Below are positions 24,393-36,502 of a stretch of 64,000 bases of DNA, in pieces. Numbering within the stretch: the stretch's first letter is position 1; each line of letters begins with the position of its first letter. Source of the stretch: Actinomucor elegans (Eukaryota; Mucoromycota; Mucoromycetes; Mucorales; Mucoraceae); contig JAMSLZ010000003.1 of the NCBI GenBank assembly GCA_026027325.1, positions 2,604,001 to 2,668,000 of the forward strand, given 5' to 3'. The translations under genes were made by a program, and so were the position numbers. The notes below the pieces were generated by a model. That model worked only from the letters and a program-made list of their open reading frames with translations, was not told the origin of the DNA and did not search any database.

Positions 24393-25627
24393 TCAAAAAG
24401 ATGGTTTGTCGAAAAAAAGGTTACTCTATTGTGAAGTATTTATACATTTGATTTTAGTTTATGATCTCGCGTATTATAATTATATTACGATGATTTTATA
24501 TTCAGTTCATTGTTGTGCTTTATAAAAGGTCCACCGTTGATTATACCATTGAATACTGCCACTGCTGCATGATATGGCAGCTTATTCACGATTACATCCA
24601 ATAAGAATGGAGTATTTAATTGTTCAGCATGGTGATTTGAGAGTTCAATTACTTTATCTAATTAATTAATAAAAACCAACTAGAAAATAGTTAAAATCTA
24701 GTTTGATAAATGATCTAAGAAAGCATACCAATACTATTTTGTTGGTTAAGTTAGTTATAATGTAGTAATAGGAAAAATAGTGAAGAAGGTGAGGTAAGCA
24801 GAGCCAGGGTTGGGATTGGAGATTACGTTAAATATAGATAGCCAGCCGATAGCACAGCTTGACGATAAGAGGATAAGGTTTGGATTTGACTTATTTGATT
24901 TTATGGCAGTTGTGCTTCAATAGATTGATGCCACACTTTATAGCTATCTACCAAGGATAGATTTATTCTAAAATTAAATGACTACCAGGTAACTGAATCT
25001 GATTTTGAGTAGCAAAATTTTCTTTGAAGTTAAAAATAATTGTATAACGGCATCTGTCCTTAGAGAATATACATGCATAATACAATGCCTTAAATTTGTG
25101 CATTACAAAGTCTTATAAGCATAATACCTGTATAATCTACTAAAGAATGAAATATTAGATTTAAAGATTCTTTTTCTTTGAAAAGCACTATTCATAGTCA
25201 ATTCTGAGTTTAGACCAGTGTTTAGATGCGATTATTTATCTGAGAAACGAAAAGAATTTTAATTCAATGCACAGATAATATTAATGAATCGAATACTGAC
25301 TATAATAGAGATAAAATTTAGCAATACTTTATGCTCCTCATTAGTATAGAATTATGCAGAAATGAACGTTTATTTAATATACGAAAATAGGCATCAAATA
25401 AGAAGTCTGCAAAATGAGTTTCAGATACGAACAAGGTACCAAATTGATTGACTTGCAAACTAGCTTCTAAGCAGTATATGTATACCAAAGGGGATATTTT
25501 TACGCTCTCTAAAGAAAGCATCACGTATTCCAATGAAAAAAAAAATTATAAAGTTAATTAAACATATATACTTTCTATACGTCTAAAGGCATTTATTGGG
25601 ATTTTTTTTAAAAAAAATAGCGGCTAT
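24393..25627. other. spacer between the two secreted-protein paralogues
   Basis: Very AT-rich. A 71-codon minus frame at 25318-25533 has no motif and no matching splice sites. Nothing else is seen. Confidence 0.4.
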
Positions 25628-26179
25628 TTATCTTTTATTGTCATCTTTCAGTAATTGCCGTATGTCACTGCTTTCCATAAACTTAAAAAGATACGGAGAG
25701 CCATCCGCGTTGAATACTTCAATTTTAACAATACATTCATCACCTGAATCCATTACATCGATCCAGCCTCCTGCTGGAAAGTCAATTACATACCGGACTG
25801 ATCTTTGTAGAACGAGCTACAACAAAAAGATCAATATCTGTAAACTGTAAGAAACGCCAGAAGTTGCATTACCTCCATCAGAAGGACCTCCTCTTTTGTG
25901 CCAGACTTGGAACAATGGCTGTTCATATATGGGCAGCATAGATGACTGAATGGAACCATTTCGTGGGATTCAAACCGACTAGTGTTTCGTATCTTCAGTT
26001 GAAAAGATTTAATTAATTGATGGAAGCACTTACGAATTCAGATTCGCCATAGTGTGGAAGGTATCTTGAGTGAACCACATGCTCTTTTTAAGACTCTTGT
26101 TATAAACGCAGTAGGATTGAACATGTTGTGTCATGAAGCATACAACTATTAATATAATAAAATGATAACTTGTATTCAT
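25628..26179 (-). CDS. small secreted cysteine-patterned protein, copy B
   Basis: Three exons (26034-26179, 25873-25978, 25628-25816) give 146 aa. The signal peptide is SYHFIILIVVCFMTQHVQS, followed by YCVYNKS. The second exon carries LCCPYMNSHCSKSGTKEEV and the third RYVIDFPAGGWIDVM and EVFNADGSPYLF. Each block aligns with copy A, and the two introns interrupt at the same phases, which supports both models. Sequence identity is modest by eye, so the duplication is old or the proteins evolve fast. Unknown function; a secreted effector or wall protein are equally possible guesses. Confidence 0.8.
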
Positions 26180-26824
26180 ACTTGATCGTCTCTATAGCGA
26201 CGACTATTCAAGAATACAGTTTTCAAAGATAAGATTTGAAATATATTTATACGTCGTTATCTATAATAACACAACCAAAATGGCGCAATAATACCAAAAA
26301 AAAAAGAGGAAGAGCTGTTATTTACTATGAAAAGGAATAAAGAAAGGAAAATAAGCAACCAAATATTACTATCAGTTTCTTTATATATGGTCTTATTCTA
26401 ATAGGATATAACTAGTATTATTTGATTATGCTGTGGCAGATTTTTTATGCCGGATACCGCTGAGCCAGTTTGTAAACTATATCTGCCTTATATTGTATCC
26501 TCACCGAGAAAAAGAAGCATTGCCGCATTCATAATTAATCTTACTAAAGAAACAAGTTTATTCAATAAAGCTCGTGCAATATTATGTATTACACATCTAT
26601 ACATGTATGTCGATTTATTCTGACCTATTTCATCACACAGATACAAAAAAAAAAAAAGAAGATCACGACTACAGTAAGCGGTTTATACAGAGTTTTAACT
26701 GGATATACTAACATCTGGTGGCAGATGCTAGTTGGTACTAATTAGTACAAAGATTTTTGTTCTCTAAAAAGAAAGAGAAATAGTTTCAATTGCTAAAGTA
26801 TACCCTTTGACAGATATTTTAATA

Positions 26825-26897
26825 GATACAGCACCTCAATCTAAGCATGAAGTGCTGTTCAGATGCAATATTAAATCAGAATCAGATCTATAGATAT
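26825..26897 (+). repeat. dispersed ~75-bp repeat, copy 5
   Basis: Reads CAATCTAAGCATG, GTTCAGATGCAATATTAAAT and CAGATCTATAGAT in consensus order. Confidence 0.6.
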
Positions 26898-26951
26898 AAT
26901 GTAGTAAACATATGAAATGCTTGTATTTTATTTAGTGAGATTGTGTCTCTA

Positions 26952-27015
26952 TCAGATACAGTGTTTCATTCTGAACATGTGCTAAATCATTTGCGATATT
27001 AAATCAGAATCGGCC
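26952..27015 (+). repeat. dispersed ~75-bp repeat, copy 6
   Basis: Reads CATTCTGAACATGTGCTAAA, TTTGCGATATTAAATCAGAA then TCGGCC. It lies about 55 bp from copy 5 in the same orientation, and both are preceded by AGATACAG, so the pair may be a tandem duplication. Confidence 0.65.
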
Positions 27016-27999
27016 AAAAAAAAAGTTTATTTGCTGCTCTGTAGTGTATAAGAAAATCGAAACTAAATCAAACTTAGATCTAGAAATGCCCAAAGCTCTA
27101 AAAGAGTTCCTTTTTGAGCGTTTAAAGCTTCGATATCTTGGATATTCACGTTGAGATCATAGACAGTATTTTCAATGTGCAACTCCATATAAGGGTATTA
27201 AACTTGGTATAATTCAAAGCAACTGTTAATATTTTGTTAATATGAAATAGTTGAGTTATGATTGCAGTTATCAAAAGTTCAAAAATCTGAAGAATTCGAA
27301 GAATCTCTATTTTGAAGTACAGAAAACCAATAAAAATTAATGTAAACCTAAAGTAAACTCCAAGTAAATCAGATGTGAACAATAGATTAAGCGATTCTAG
27401 AAGCAGGTAGTCTCGAGAAGTTTTAAAACACAATGCCGTTATCCAATGGGGATATACAGAATTATATTAATAAATGGCGAAGCTGAGAGTAACATACTTT
27501 GTATCATATGTTTAGTGATGTAGATATGAGTGGTATAGCCTACTGTGTTTCTCACATTTAAGAGCATATTCAGTTGCCGAAAGAACAGAACAATCATTGA
27601 ATGACGAGGGAAGATATTACTTATCAAATATGTACGAAACATTGGAAGGCGGGGATGATGTTGGGTCAAATTGATGTTTCGCCAAGTATGGCAGCTTATT
27701 CTGAGCACCCGATTATTAAATAGATGCGATAATTAACCAAGAGTGAGGGAGATGTTTTTTTTTACTGTGCACAGATGACATCAATAGATCATGACTTACT
27801 CATACTATGGTGTAGCCAAAATTATAATAAAATTACAGCCAAGCACACCAGTCCTAAATTGCTAAATATTTTTACAGAAGACGCATACTCAAGTAAAGGC
27901 AAATATCAGGCAGTTTTAAGAAACCAACTGAGTAATTAGACCCATAGCTTTTTCAAATGTTTTGGGCTATTGTTTCTATACTTAAACAAATGTCTTTGA

Positions 28000-28245
28000 T
28001 TACTGAGACCTCTCTAGTTCATATATTGCTTCATTATTCATATACCTGAACCAGCGAGGTGAATTATCGATGTTGTATACTTTAATTGTATAATATGGCA
28101 AATTGTGATAATCGTCTTTAACAATGGTATAACCTATAACCGAAAGAAGATCAGCATAATAGCCTCTGTTAGAAATAATAATCTGCATATACCATCTTTT
28201 ATTCTCATGTTCTGAAGTCAGGTAAATAAAATTAACTCTGTCATA
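28000..28245 (-). pseudogene. probable decayed third copy of the secreted-protein family
   Basis: A minus frame ending at 28000 resembles the last exon of copies A and B: a hydrophobic strand (YMQIIISN), then a variable loop and TIKVYNIDNSPRWFRYM, comparable with KIEVFNADGSPYLFKFM. Upstream, where the cysteine exon should be, in-frame stops occur and the CCPY motif is absent, and I find no signal-peptide exon. I read it as a degraded paralogue; a strongly diverged live gene with exons I cannot place is the alternative. Confidence 0.35.
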
Positions 28246-28779
28246 ATATCTTATTCATTCAAGCGATCTTTGGAGTAGCCGCTATTTGTATAAGGGAGGT
28301 ATTGCTGAGTGGGTGTGCCATTTTATTTGATTAAGTCGTTTACCCAGTGCCACCTAGTTGTATTTACACAAGATTAATTGTATCGCTGTAATGTCTTTGA
28401 TGGATCTACACTAGATTAACGCTTTTATTGTACAGTAGAATTGCGCTTGTTGGGTCATGATACATAAGATAGCTGGTAGAATGAAGTAGTTATCTTTGTT
28501 TATAGTTTGGCTTCTACTGCGAAAGTAAATCATTTAATTTATATACGATTCATCATACAATGAAAAATGCATTGCCTAAGAAGGATTAGAAATGAAACAT
28601 TCACCTATAATATGCGCATGGGATTGATGGAAAAGATAAAATAATAAAGAATTACATAGGTAATAGAGGGTAGCACTTATTTTCGTCGCTGCTTTTCCCC
28701 ACCAAATGAATGGTACATAATCAAATATGTTTTATGTTTATTATGGTATTCCTTATATACAATCTATATAACATCAAAT
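28246..28779. other. spacer before CCP1
   Basis: Nothing identifiable except possible remnants of upstream exons of the decayed secreted-protein copy around 28250-28330. Confidence 0.4.
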
Positions 28780-30171
28780 TTACATATTAACTCTCTCAAA
28801 GACATATTCCTTCTCGTCACCAGTAAATGGTACACCCAGCTCGATCAACTTCTTAAAAGCATTAGCAAAATCCTCGAAGAACTTGGCAGTATCTTTTGCA
28901 TAAAGTTCAAAGTAAGGTCTGAGTTTCTCATCCTCCAACATGGCTATTTCAATAGGAAGCATCATTATTTCAGGGTTTGCTTTGTCAACCCATTGCCATT
29001 TTTTGTTGGGAAGCTCCCTCTTGACCCATTGGCGTGTAGTGATCGCCTTGAAATATTCATTGGAAAAGAATGTAGGTGCCTCTTGCCAAGGTCCATCAAA
29101 TCCAGATCGCTCTAAGTGACAGCGTCCCAAGACGTGAGCGCCTGACAAAGCTACAATTTCTTGATCATTGAAGCCCTACGATCAAACAAAGAATAAGTCA
29201 TTGGAAGAAATAATGCCAATGGGTGTTGCTTTTATTACCATACGATAAAAGATCTGACGAACATGATCTGCCTTCTTGGCTCCATCAGGAAGACGGCCAT
29301 CGGGTGTGCACTTGTTTTCTCCTTCATCCTGACGTCCAGGTCTCCATTTGATGTTGGGGCCGCCCTATGTTAAAGTTGATCAATACCAGTGTCTCTTATC
29401 CCCAACGACTATATACTCACAAGCTCTTGAATGGCTACGACACCGCCCAATGTGTACATATCACCGTAACTGAGTTCGGGATACTTGGGTTTAATATGTT
29501 TCTCGAGCAAATCTCGGGCAATTTCTAATCCATTGTTTGCGCTATGTGCAGACTCGGCTCTAAAACGCATAGTACCACCATTACTGCCACCAGAACCGTC
29601 CTCTTTGTTATACGTGCCGGATGAATGCCATGCAAGACGTAATAAAACAGGCCCATAGGACCCATCATCATAACTAAGCAAACTCATTGAGTTAATTTAT
29701 GCAACTTTAGCGCGGCTTGTTTTACTTACTCGGGATTAGAGTCTAATAATTCAGCAATGTCATTATAGACATGTTGGTAATCAATATTTTTCTTGGAAGC
29801 TGGAGTTTTAATAGTCTCATTGGGTTTTGACGAAGTCTTCTCGGGTTTTTCTTGTTTGGTCTCTTCCTTGTTAGGCTTTTGTGCTTCTTCAGCAGCAACG
29901 GCTTTGGCCTTTTGCTTCTTTTCATAATAGGTGTAAGCAAAGCCAAGAGAAATACAACCTTTTAGAACATGTTAGTATGCTTATGAATGTTTATTTTACT
30001 TTGCTTACCGATCCACAACAGTGGGTTGGACGCAGTACTGTTTCCTGTAGGAGGAGCAGCAGTTGCATAGTTTCTACGTACAGGTAAAATACGCGTATTC
30101 ATAATAGGACGTACGGTTTGACGCGATCCAACGCGTCTTGCCAATAAACCAACCGAACGTATCGAAGACAT
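28780..30171 (-). CDS. CCP1: mitochondrial cytochrome c peroxidase
   Basis: Reduces hydrogen peroxide with electrons from cytochrome c in the mitochondrial intermembrane space. Five exons (30009-30171, 29730-29958, 29421-29673, 29239-29364, 28780-29175) give 388 aa. A basic presequence ([16 protein letters not shown]) is followed by a membrane stretch ([16 protein letters not shown]), the bipartite leader seen in yeast Ccp1, then a K/P/E-rich linker. The distal haem pocket is [11 protein letters not shown] (catalytic Arg, Trp, His). The proximal side has [10 protein letters not shown] with the axial His and SGFDGPW with the Trp radical site. [11 protein letters not shown] is also present. All key residues are kept. 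The linker between anchor and peroxidase domain is longer than in yeast. Confidence 0.96.
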
Positions 30172-31256
30172 TATTATCTTTTACTAGTGTAAGAAAGAAA
30201 GAAAGAAGGAAAAATACAGTTGATAACAGCATTTTTTTTTTTTGGATACTAGACCTCGAATTTATATACCAATTAAACAGCAGGGGTTTTGGGTACTGAG
30301 GCGGGTTTCTTAAACTTTAAAAATCGAAAAGTAGTATTCTTAGGTAAAGGAGCGCTAATGAGAAAGGAAGGTGAGTTCATTTTCGCGTCATTCAATGTGT
30401 CAGTTCAATAATACCTTTTTCCGTAAAAACTGTCATCATTTACTGATTTCTGTTCTACTGGCCGTGGTGAAGTACTCTTGATGAACCATCTTGATTGGAT
30501 ATGCTCTGATTCTTACAGCATCCTACAAGTTGTCGGCAGTTCTTCTTTAACCTTGGTTTTCTCGGTCATCATTCCTCAAAAATTTGTTTGAAGGTCTAGA
30601 AATCTTTTTTTCCACCGGCATGTCCTTTATCCAGTATAAATCAATTTATTGGTCAAGAAAACAACCTCTTCCTGCATGGTTATAATCTACATAGTATGTT
30701 CATATTGCTCTTGGTTGTTAATTTGCAGTTTTATATGCTTGTCACTGATATGAAAAGCATATTTTGACAAGTCAATATAATAGACTTGCCTGGGCAGATT
30801 CCTATTATTGTCCAATAAAACTGAAAGCGGTGGAGTTGGAGTCGATAACGAATATCTGGCATTATAATTACCATTGGCTACAGAATAAATTTGGTTTAAG
30901 TTGGAATAATGTAATTTCAAGTGAAAAATGGGAACTGGAAAGAGTACTAATTCTTCTATTGATTCTCATATATATGTAAGCAGTTCGTTGTATAAGTTAG
31001 TTGTTTTATTATTATAGATGATTGTTCAATAAATTTTTATTGTATTCAACGATACCTATTAGAAACTTGATAAAATAATGTTTATTGGTATTAGCTATAT
31101 TACATGTTGCGATGTGCTGTCAAGCAGTTTCCATGCAAAAAAAAAAAATACCCCCAAGAGGGCGCACATAGTTTATCGGAGTTGAAAATCTTTAAGTTTC
31201 ATCGCTCGTCCATTGCTCATTTCAAGTTGCCTTTTTTTTTCTGGCTAGAACTCATA
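30172..31256. other. divergent spacer CCP1 / RNase H-like gene
   Basis: About 1.1 kb between two start codons. Two opposing open frames of 71-77 codons around 30687-30979 overlap each other and show no motif. Presumably promoter DNA for both neighbours. Confidence 0.4.
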
Positions 31257-32802
31257 ATGTCTGAAGATTTACGCGTACCTACTTTTATTCCCTATGAAAC
31301 AGAAGCTCCAGCTTCTGGAAAAACAGTTACCAAAAGAAAGCGAACTGCAAAGAAAGAAAATAAGCCCAACAAGAAGAAGAAGGCAGTAAAAGCTACCAAA
31401 AGATGTAAGAATATTTAATCACAGAAGAATAATCTCATAATCAAGACTATAACAAATAGCTGATCTGGCTTCCGAGCTGTCTGACCAAGGTGCTAACGAA
31501 GAGGTATATTGATATGAATCCAGAAGGAAACTTTTCAAATTCTAATAGTCTTGTTTCTAGGAACCTGCTATCAAACAGATCTGGGTAGGTGCTATTATCG
31601 ACAAGGACAGAGGTGTCTTTAGTGTCTATTTCGGACAAGGCGATGCGCGTAATTGCGCCGAGGTATTCAATAAGGAAAATGAACTACAAGACCTTGATTA
31701 CGCTAGTGCATTAGTAAGAACATGAAGATACTTGTCATTCTAATGATACTGATGTATCACTGTTAGGGAGCCAAGAGGGCAGTTGAAATCACAGAACATG
31801 TCGAAGAACCTTTAATTGTAAATACTTCCTGTAGAGTCTTACCTAGAGGTAGTTCTAATGGTATCACTGAGGAATTTGTTATTAATGATGTCAATAGCAA
31901 TTACTGGTAGAGTTGGATTATCTTATTATAGTGGTGTTGCCACGCAAATACGCGACATGATTAATCGCAAAGGGCACAAGTTACAAGTGGTAAAGTGAAA
32001 TCATATTGCTTCGAATAAAGTGTATGGAATATTTATCAATCTTCTGTAGCGTTATGTGTCAGGTAGAACAGCATCTGAAGGCCAAAAGGCTGCTATGGAT
32101 CTTGCCACAGAAGCATTACGGTCAAGGTAAAATTTTGAACCATGTGTAACGATATATTGGACTCACATTTTGGTTAGTGAACACTCATCAAACATGCAGA
32201 CTGATAATGTCGATGTTTTGAGCCAGCAAATTGCTCAAGATGCAATTGCTGCATCTTCAGAAGAGCAAGTTACTCGAGATATGATTGCTACACCCTCAGA
32301 TCAAGTCTCTGTCGCCTTGGAAACTAACGATAAGAAGGTTTTGAATGAGACTATTGAGGCTGTAATTGCAGAATCTACAAAGACCCATCGAGAAGCAGTA
32401 ATGGAAACATGCAACTCGATCAACGATAAGGAAGTTTTGAATGAAATCAACGGTAAACTTACAGAAGCTACAGAAGCCCATCAAAAAGCAGTAATCGATG
32501 CGTATAACTCAGTCGATGGAGACACAGTTATGGTACAAACAATGACCGAGATTAAGGTGGTAGAAACAAAGAGCGAGACCAAGAACAAGCTTGAAACTAA
32601 AGACAAAGCGAGAGAGATCAATGATGAAGAACCAGAAGAGACCTTGTGTATAGATTCTGATCAATCGGCAATTGAAGAAACAAAGCAAGGAGAGTCAATC
32701 AAGGAAGTGCCTACTGCCCCCACGTCTTGGGCTTCTGCATTTAGCATCAAAGGCTTATTTGATGTCTTGAGCTCACCTTTTAGATCCCGTACATCTTCAT
32801 AA
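31257..32802 (+). CDS. RNase H-like domain protein, apparently without catalytic residues
   Basis: Seven exons (31257-31404, 31460-31503, 31561-31713, 31767-31848, 31898-31989, 32050-32126, 32178-32802) give 406 aa. The N-terminus has a dense basic stretch (KRKRTAKKENKPNKKKK), a likely nuclear signal. Residues about 65-200 follow the RNase H1 order: a strand GVFSVYFGQGDARN, a helix with ASALGAKRAVEI, PLIVNTSCRVL where the family has a TDS motif, then IRDMINRKGHKLQVRYVSGR and GQKAAMDLATEAL. The expected metal-binding Asp, Glu and Asp positions read Gly, Ser and Thr. The 200-residue tail is acidic and repetitive (DKKVLNETIEAV, DKEVLNEINGKL) and ends in a hydrophobic patch. The fold call rests on pattern, not on a search. 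Confidence 0.6.
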
Positions 32803-33472
32803 TCATCATTTAACACAATCTGAATAAAGCTATCATTAAGGCTGAATAGCTTTGTCTTTGTAATGGTTAGTTTAGAGTGATTGCATGGGCCGAGAAGACT
32901 ATGGATTGCCCGTTACAATAATGCGGTATGGATTCCTAATACATATCAACTACAGCTATTTCATTATAAACTCCCCGATTCTTTGGTATGGGTATAAATT
33001 CAAAACTTACTAACACGAGCAGCTATCTCTCAAACAAAACCTGCCAATAGTATTGCTCCTAACTGTTTAACCACCATCCCGAGACATATTGTTGGTTACT
33101 TCATAACGTCATTATCGACGCAATATAACATATTATTCGCAAGTAGTCATGTCATAAGCCAATTCAATAACGTTATGAATTCAACATTGTTATATATGTA
33201 ACTTTGACTCAATTGAATAGTCAACATGAATAGCTGTAATATCTACTAAGCCTACGAGCTGCGCTTTTTATCGAGAATGACAAGCCACAACTTCAACTTT
33301 TAGCTGAATTGAGTCTGATGAATTAATAAGCATTGAGCAACCGAGCATAATTACTAATCGAACCCTACTATTTCGAGCAATTACGCGTAACCTATGCATT
33401 GATTTACATATAAAAGGACCATCGTTCTAAATTTTGGCTTGAATTATTTTTTTTCTCTCTGCTCTGATTGCA
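32803..33472. other. spacer, promoter of the bZIP gene
   Basis: No open frame of note. A pyrimidine-rich tract directly precedes the bZIP start codon. Confidence 0.45.
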
Positions 33473-34303
33473 ATGGCTCATCTTTATCCTACATATACCT
33501 CATCACTTGACTCTTTAGTTTTTGATAACACAAATGAACCCCAGTCTACTAATGGTGTGGATATGGAAGCCAGTCTTGATTTATGGGTACCAATGCATTC
33601 ATTCAACTAGAATTTCTATGTAACTAATAACCTCTTTATTCAGAAAAATGCCCAATTCACCTATGATAAGCAATCAGGCAGTATCTTGGATGATAACATC
33701 ACTGCTACTATGACAAGTCCAGAATCTGTTTCAACTACCATCAGTAGCCCTGCTAGCGTGACATATGAAGCCTTGGCAAACTATTTAGACATCGAGCTTC
33801 CTCAGCAACAATTATCAAAGCTACCACAACTCAAACAACAGCATACTACTAAAAGCAAGACATACCCACAATTGTTACTACCAAGAATTGCACCAACCAT
33901 GACGGTTGAACAGATTGCAAAAGCATTATTGCTTTCATCTAGTGTATCTTATGATTTAATGAATATACCCAATCCCTTGCTTAATATCAGTAAGCCTTCC
34001 TCTACTACTACTACTACTACTACTACAGAACCAAAGCCTGTCGAAAGAGATCCTACAGAAGAAGACAAAAGAAAACGGAATACAGCTGCTAGTGCGCGGT
34101 TCAGGATTAAGAAAAAACAGCGAGAACAGACTTTGGAAAAGACAGTTCGCGACATGACTGAAAAGTCAACTGGCCTCGAAAACCGCGTCCGAGAACTTGA
34201 ACTCGAGATCAAGTTCCTAAAAGGCCTTTTGATCGAAAAGGATGCATCTAAGCTCAATCGCCCTGTCAAGGCTGATGCTACTTCTAAACAAGAAGGGCTT
34301 TAG
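33473..34303 (+). CDS. bZIP transcription factor, Cys-3/MetR/Zip1-like
   Basis: Two exons (33473-33586, 33644-34303) give 257 aa. The C-terminal bZIP has the basic region RKRNTAASARFRIKKKQRE (about residues 180-199) and a zipper with leucines in LEKTVRDMTEKSTGLENRV, RELELEIKFL and KGLL. The ASARFRIKKKQRE signature is that of the sulphur-assimilation regulators Cys-3, MetR and fission yeast Zip1, so control of sulphur or cadmium-stress genes is a fair inference. The N-terminal part is S/T/P-rich activation-type sequence, and residues near 160 include a run of threonines encoded by an ACT microsatellite. A short conserved-looking block MTVEQIAKALLLSS may be a cofactor contact. Confidence 0.93.
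34002..34026. repeat. ACT trinucleotide microsatellite inside the bZIP gene
   Basis: About eight ACT units code for consecutive threonines just before the basic region. Length is likely to vary between strains without breaking the frame. Confidence 0.85.
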
Positions 34304-35250
34304 ACGTTGTATATGACAATACGTACATTCCTTTTCAAATTTATGCACAATATGATTTTCTCTCTATGCGTTATGGTTCAATAAACTTCTTCACTGTGAT
34401 CACAGATGACTATTGGAACGCAAAATATCATGGTTTTGTGCTCCGGTCTTCATCTTTTCTATTCTTTTTGTTTTGTGTCTTCTGAAAGCTGAATATTGTT
34501 GGTCAGCTGAAGTATATATCTCATCATTACTTTAAAACCGAATTTGGGGTTTCCTATATAAATAACTGTATTCTAAATCACAACAGACCAGGTTAAAACA
34601 GCCCTCTATTGAATATGGTCTTTTTACGCTATACAAATCATTCAACTGTATAATGCATTACCTTTATTTCAGTAGAATCATTATCCAATCTCTATTACTA
34701 TATAGCTGTCATTTGATAAATATGAGCCTCAGGTTACTGAGTCACACGAAAAAGTAACCGCCACCGGAATGATTGTCACTCTTCCAGAAAATACAAGTTG
34801 CTGATCTTTACCAAAATGACGCTAGACCCTGCACAAATTGCGTTCTTTCAGTTTTTACGTGGAACCATTTTCATAAGTTACAGTCCGTGATTAATGAGAA
34901 CGAGCCATCTATACTTTACCGAAACACATGATTTTATGATCACTTTTAGAGTCAATATCACAGCTTTGAAGGATACTATCTTGCTACTGAAACATGAGGA
35001 GAAAATCATACATCTCAAACAAACAGAAGGGCTGAGTGAACACCTGTATAACGTCTCGGATCTAGATTTTCGTTCCTTTTATTTATGTACTGCCTGCTTA
35101 GCGATGCTTTTCTCACGAGTTATGGTTAACAAGTAAGCAGGACGATATATCGAATGGAGCATTTTTTTTAAAGCACAAACGAAAAAAAGAAATCTAACGC
35201 AGTAAAAAAAAAATAAAAGCACTCGAGTAAAATTAACTTTGTACAAAGTA

Positions 35251-35319
35251 AAACAGCTCATTATGAGCTTGGATTACTCATGAGAGGCGACATTTGACCG
35301 AGCTTGACTAGATCGTGCG
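35251..35319 (+). repeat. dispersed ~75-bp repeat, copy 7
   Basis: Well conserved copy: AACAGCTCATTATGAGC, GATTACTCATGAGAGGCGAC, ATTTGACCGAGC, CTAGATCGTGCG. Confidence 0.7.
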
Positions 35320-35861
35320 TATCAGGTTCGATCACTCTACTAATGTCTTGAACAGCCAATGATTAAATATGTTTTTCTTAATGCTCTTTAAATCGGCTTT
35401 TGAATAATAGAACTGTTTAGGTACACAAAGCAGGTGTTGGCAAAGTTTGTTCAGAATTAACTTGCGCACTGACTGATATAAAGAATAACAAAGTGTTGCT
35501 AAATTTATAGACTTTGCTATACTGAGAATCCGATTTTTCTTATATTTTTTATATGTGTCCATAGCTCATATGCTTTTAAAGTAGAAAGTCCAAGATATTA
35601 AAAATTATACCTGGGAAGCAACGTTTTTATGATCTATCGATTTTTTTTTTGGCAAATACTAGCCCAAGGAGATTCTCTCGGAATTTTTCCGAATTAGGCC
35701 ATTTTCAACGTCTCTACTAGTTGCAATTTAGCGTCGCATATAGTTAGTATATATTTATAATGACACACTGTATCTGCAATAACCATTGACTGACTGAAGT
35801 GCAACGTTTCAATTGTATTGTAAGGATGCACTATAAATTATATACATTCAGCTGTATTAGA

Positions 35862-35941
35862 TCAACAGATTTATAGATATCTCAATTGATCTTGGTCAAA
35901 TGTCGCATTTAATTAGTAATTCACGTGTATAATGAGCTGTC
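35862..35941 (-). repeat. dispersed ~75-bp repeat, copy 8
   Basis: Minus-strand reading: ACAGCTCATTATACACGTGA, ATTACTAATTAAATGCGACA, TTTGACCAAGATCAATTGAG, ATATCTATAAATC. One of the most complete copies. Confidence 0.75.
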
Positions 35942-36284
35942 ACATCCATTAGAACCTTTTGTTAAAGACTGTAATATACTAACTGAACTTATCCATTTGT
36001 ATTCTAGAAACTTTAGTACATAATAATTTATTGCCAACCATACTCGTACCGTATACTTTTTGCACTTTAGTTATATAATAATCTTAATAAACAACTAAGC
36101 AACTCATTCTAAATTTGTTCTAGCACGATGATCTGGTATCAAGCCAAGATCAATCATTTATAAATCATTAGGCATAATTTACTGAAAGTGAATGCGGCAA
36201 TCAACTGTGGCGCATTAATCTATGGTATATATGTTATACTTTAATAAAATAAATAGATGAGTGTAAGCGATGATTAACTTTGAC

Positions 36285-36346
36285 TTTATAGTACTCATCA
36301 GATGCGACATTTGATCGGGCCTGTCAAGAGATTTATAGATCTAGTG
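36285..36346 (+). repeat. dispersed ~75-bp repeat, copy 9
   Basis: Reads ACTCATCAGATGCGACATTT, GATCGGGCCTGTCAAGAG, ATTTATAGATC. The 5' part of the unit is missing. Confidence 0.7.
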
Positions 36347-36440
36347 ATTTTATTCAACTGAAATGTATATAACTTGCAGCGCATCCTTAGGATGCATTAT
36401 GCTTATTGTAATTCAGTTAAACAACGGTTCAAATAAACTC

Positions 36441-36502
36441 AATGTTCCGCTATTAATACGTGCTAGTCATCAGATGGGACATCAAGCTGGGATCTATTGA
36501 GG
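36441..36502 (+). repeat. dispersed ~75-bp repeat, copy 10
   Basis: Reads GTTCCGCTATTAATACGTGC, TAGTCATCAGATGGGACATC, AAGCTGGGATC. Same orientation as copy 9, about 95 bp on. Confidence 0.55.

Larger units (their letters stand above)
26180..27999. other. gene-poor AT-rich spacer
   Basis: No credible gene. Minus frames of 95 and 89 codons at 27146-27433 and 27439-27708 have no motif and biased hydrophobic content typical of AT-rich noise. Two dispersed repeat copies lie at 26825-26897 and 26952-27015. Confidence 0.45.

Noticed and set aside
27146..27708. Two minus frames of 95 and 89 codons
   Set aside because: AT-rich hydrophobic chance frames without motifs or splice signals.
22098..28779. 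Possible CRISPR or rRNA arrays in the gene-poor stretch
   Set aside because: No regularly spaced direct repeats and no rRNA-like conserved words; the window is eukaryotic.
34894..35136. 80-codon plus frame
   Set aside because: No recognisable domain and no neighbouring exons.
35300..35340. Possible tRNA B box (GGTTCGATC) near repeat copy 7
   Set aside because: No A box or cloverleaf at the right distance and other copies of the repeat lack it, so a tRNA or tRNA-derived SINE is not supported.
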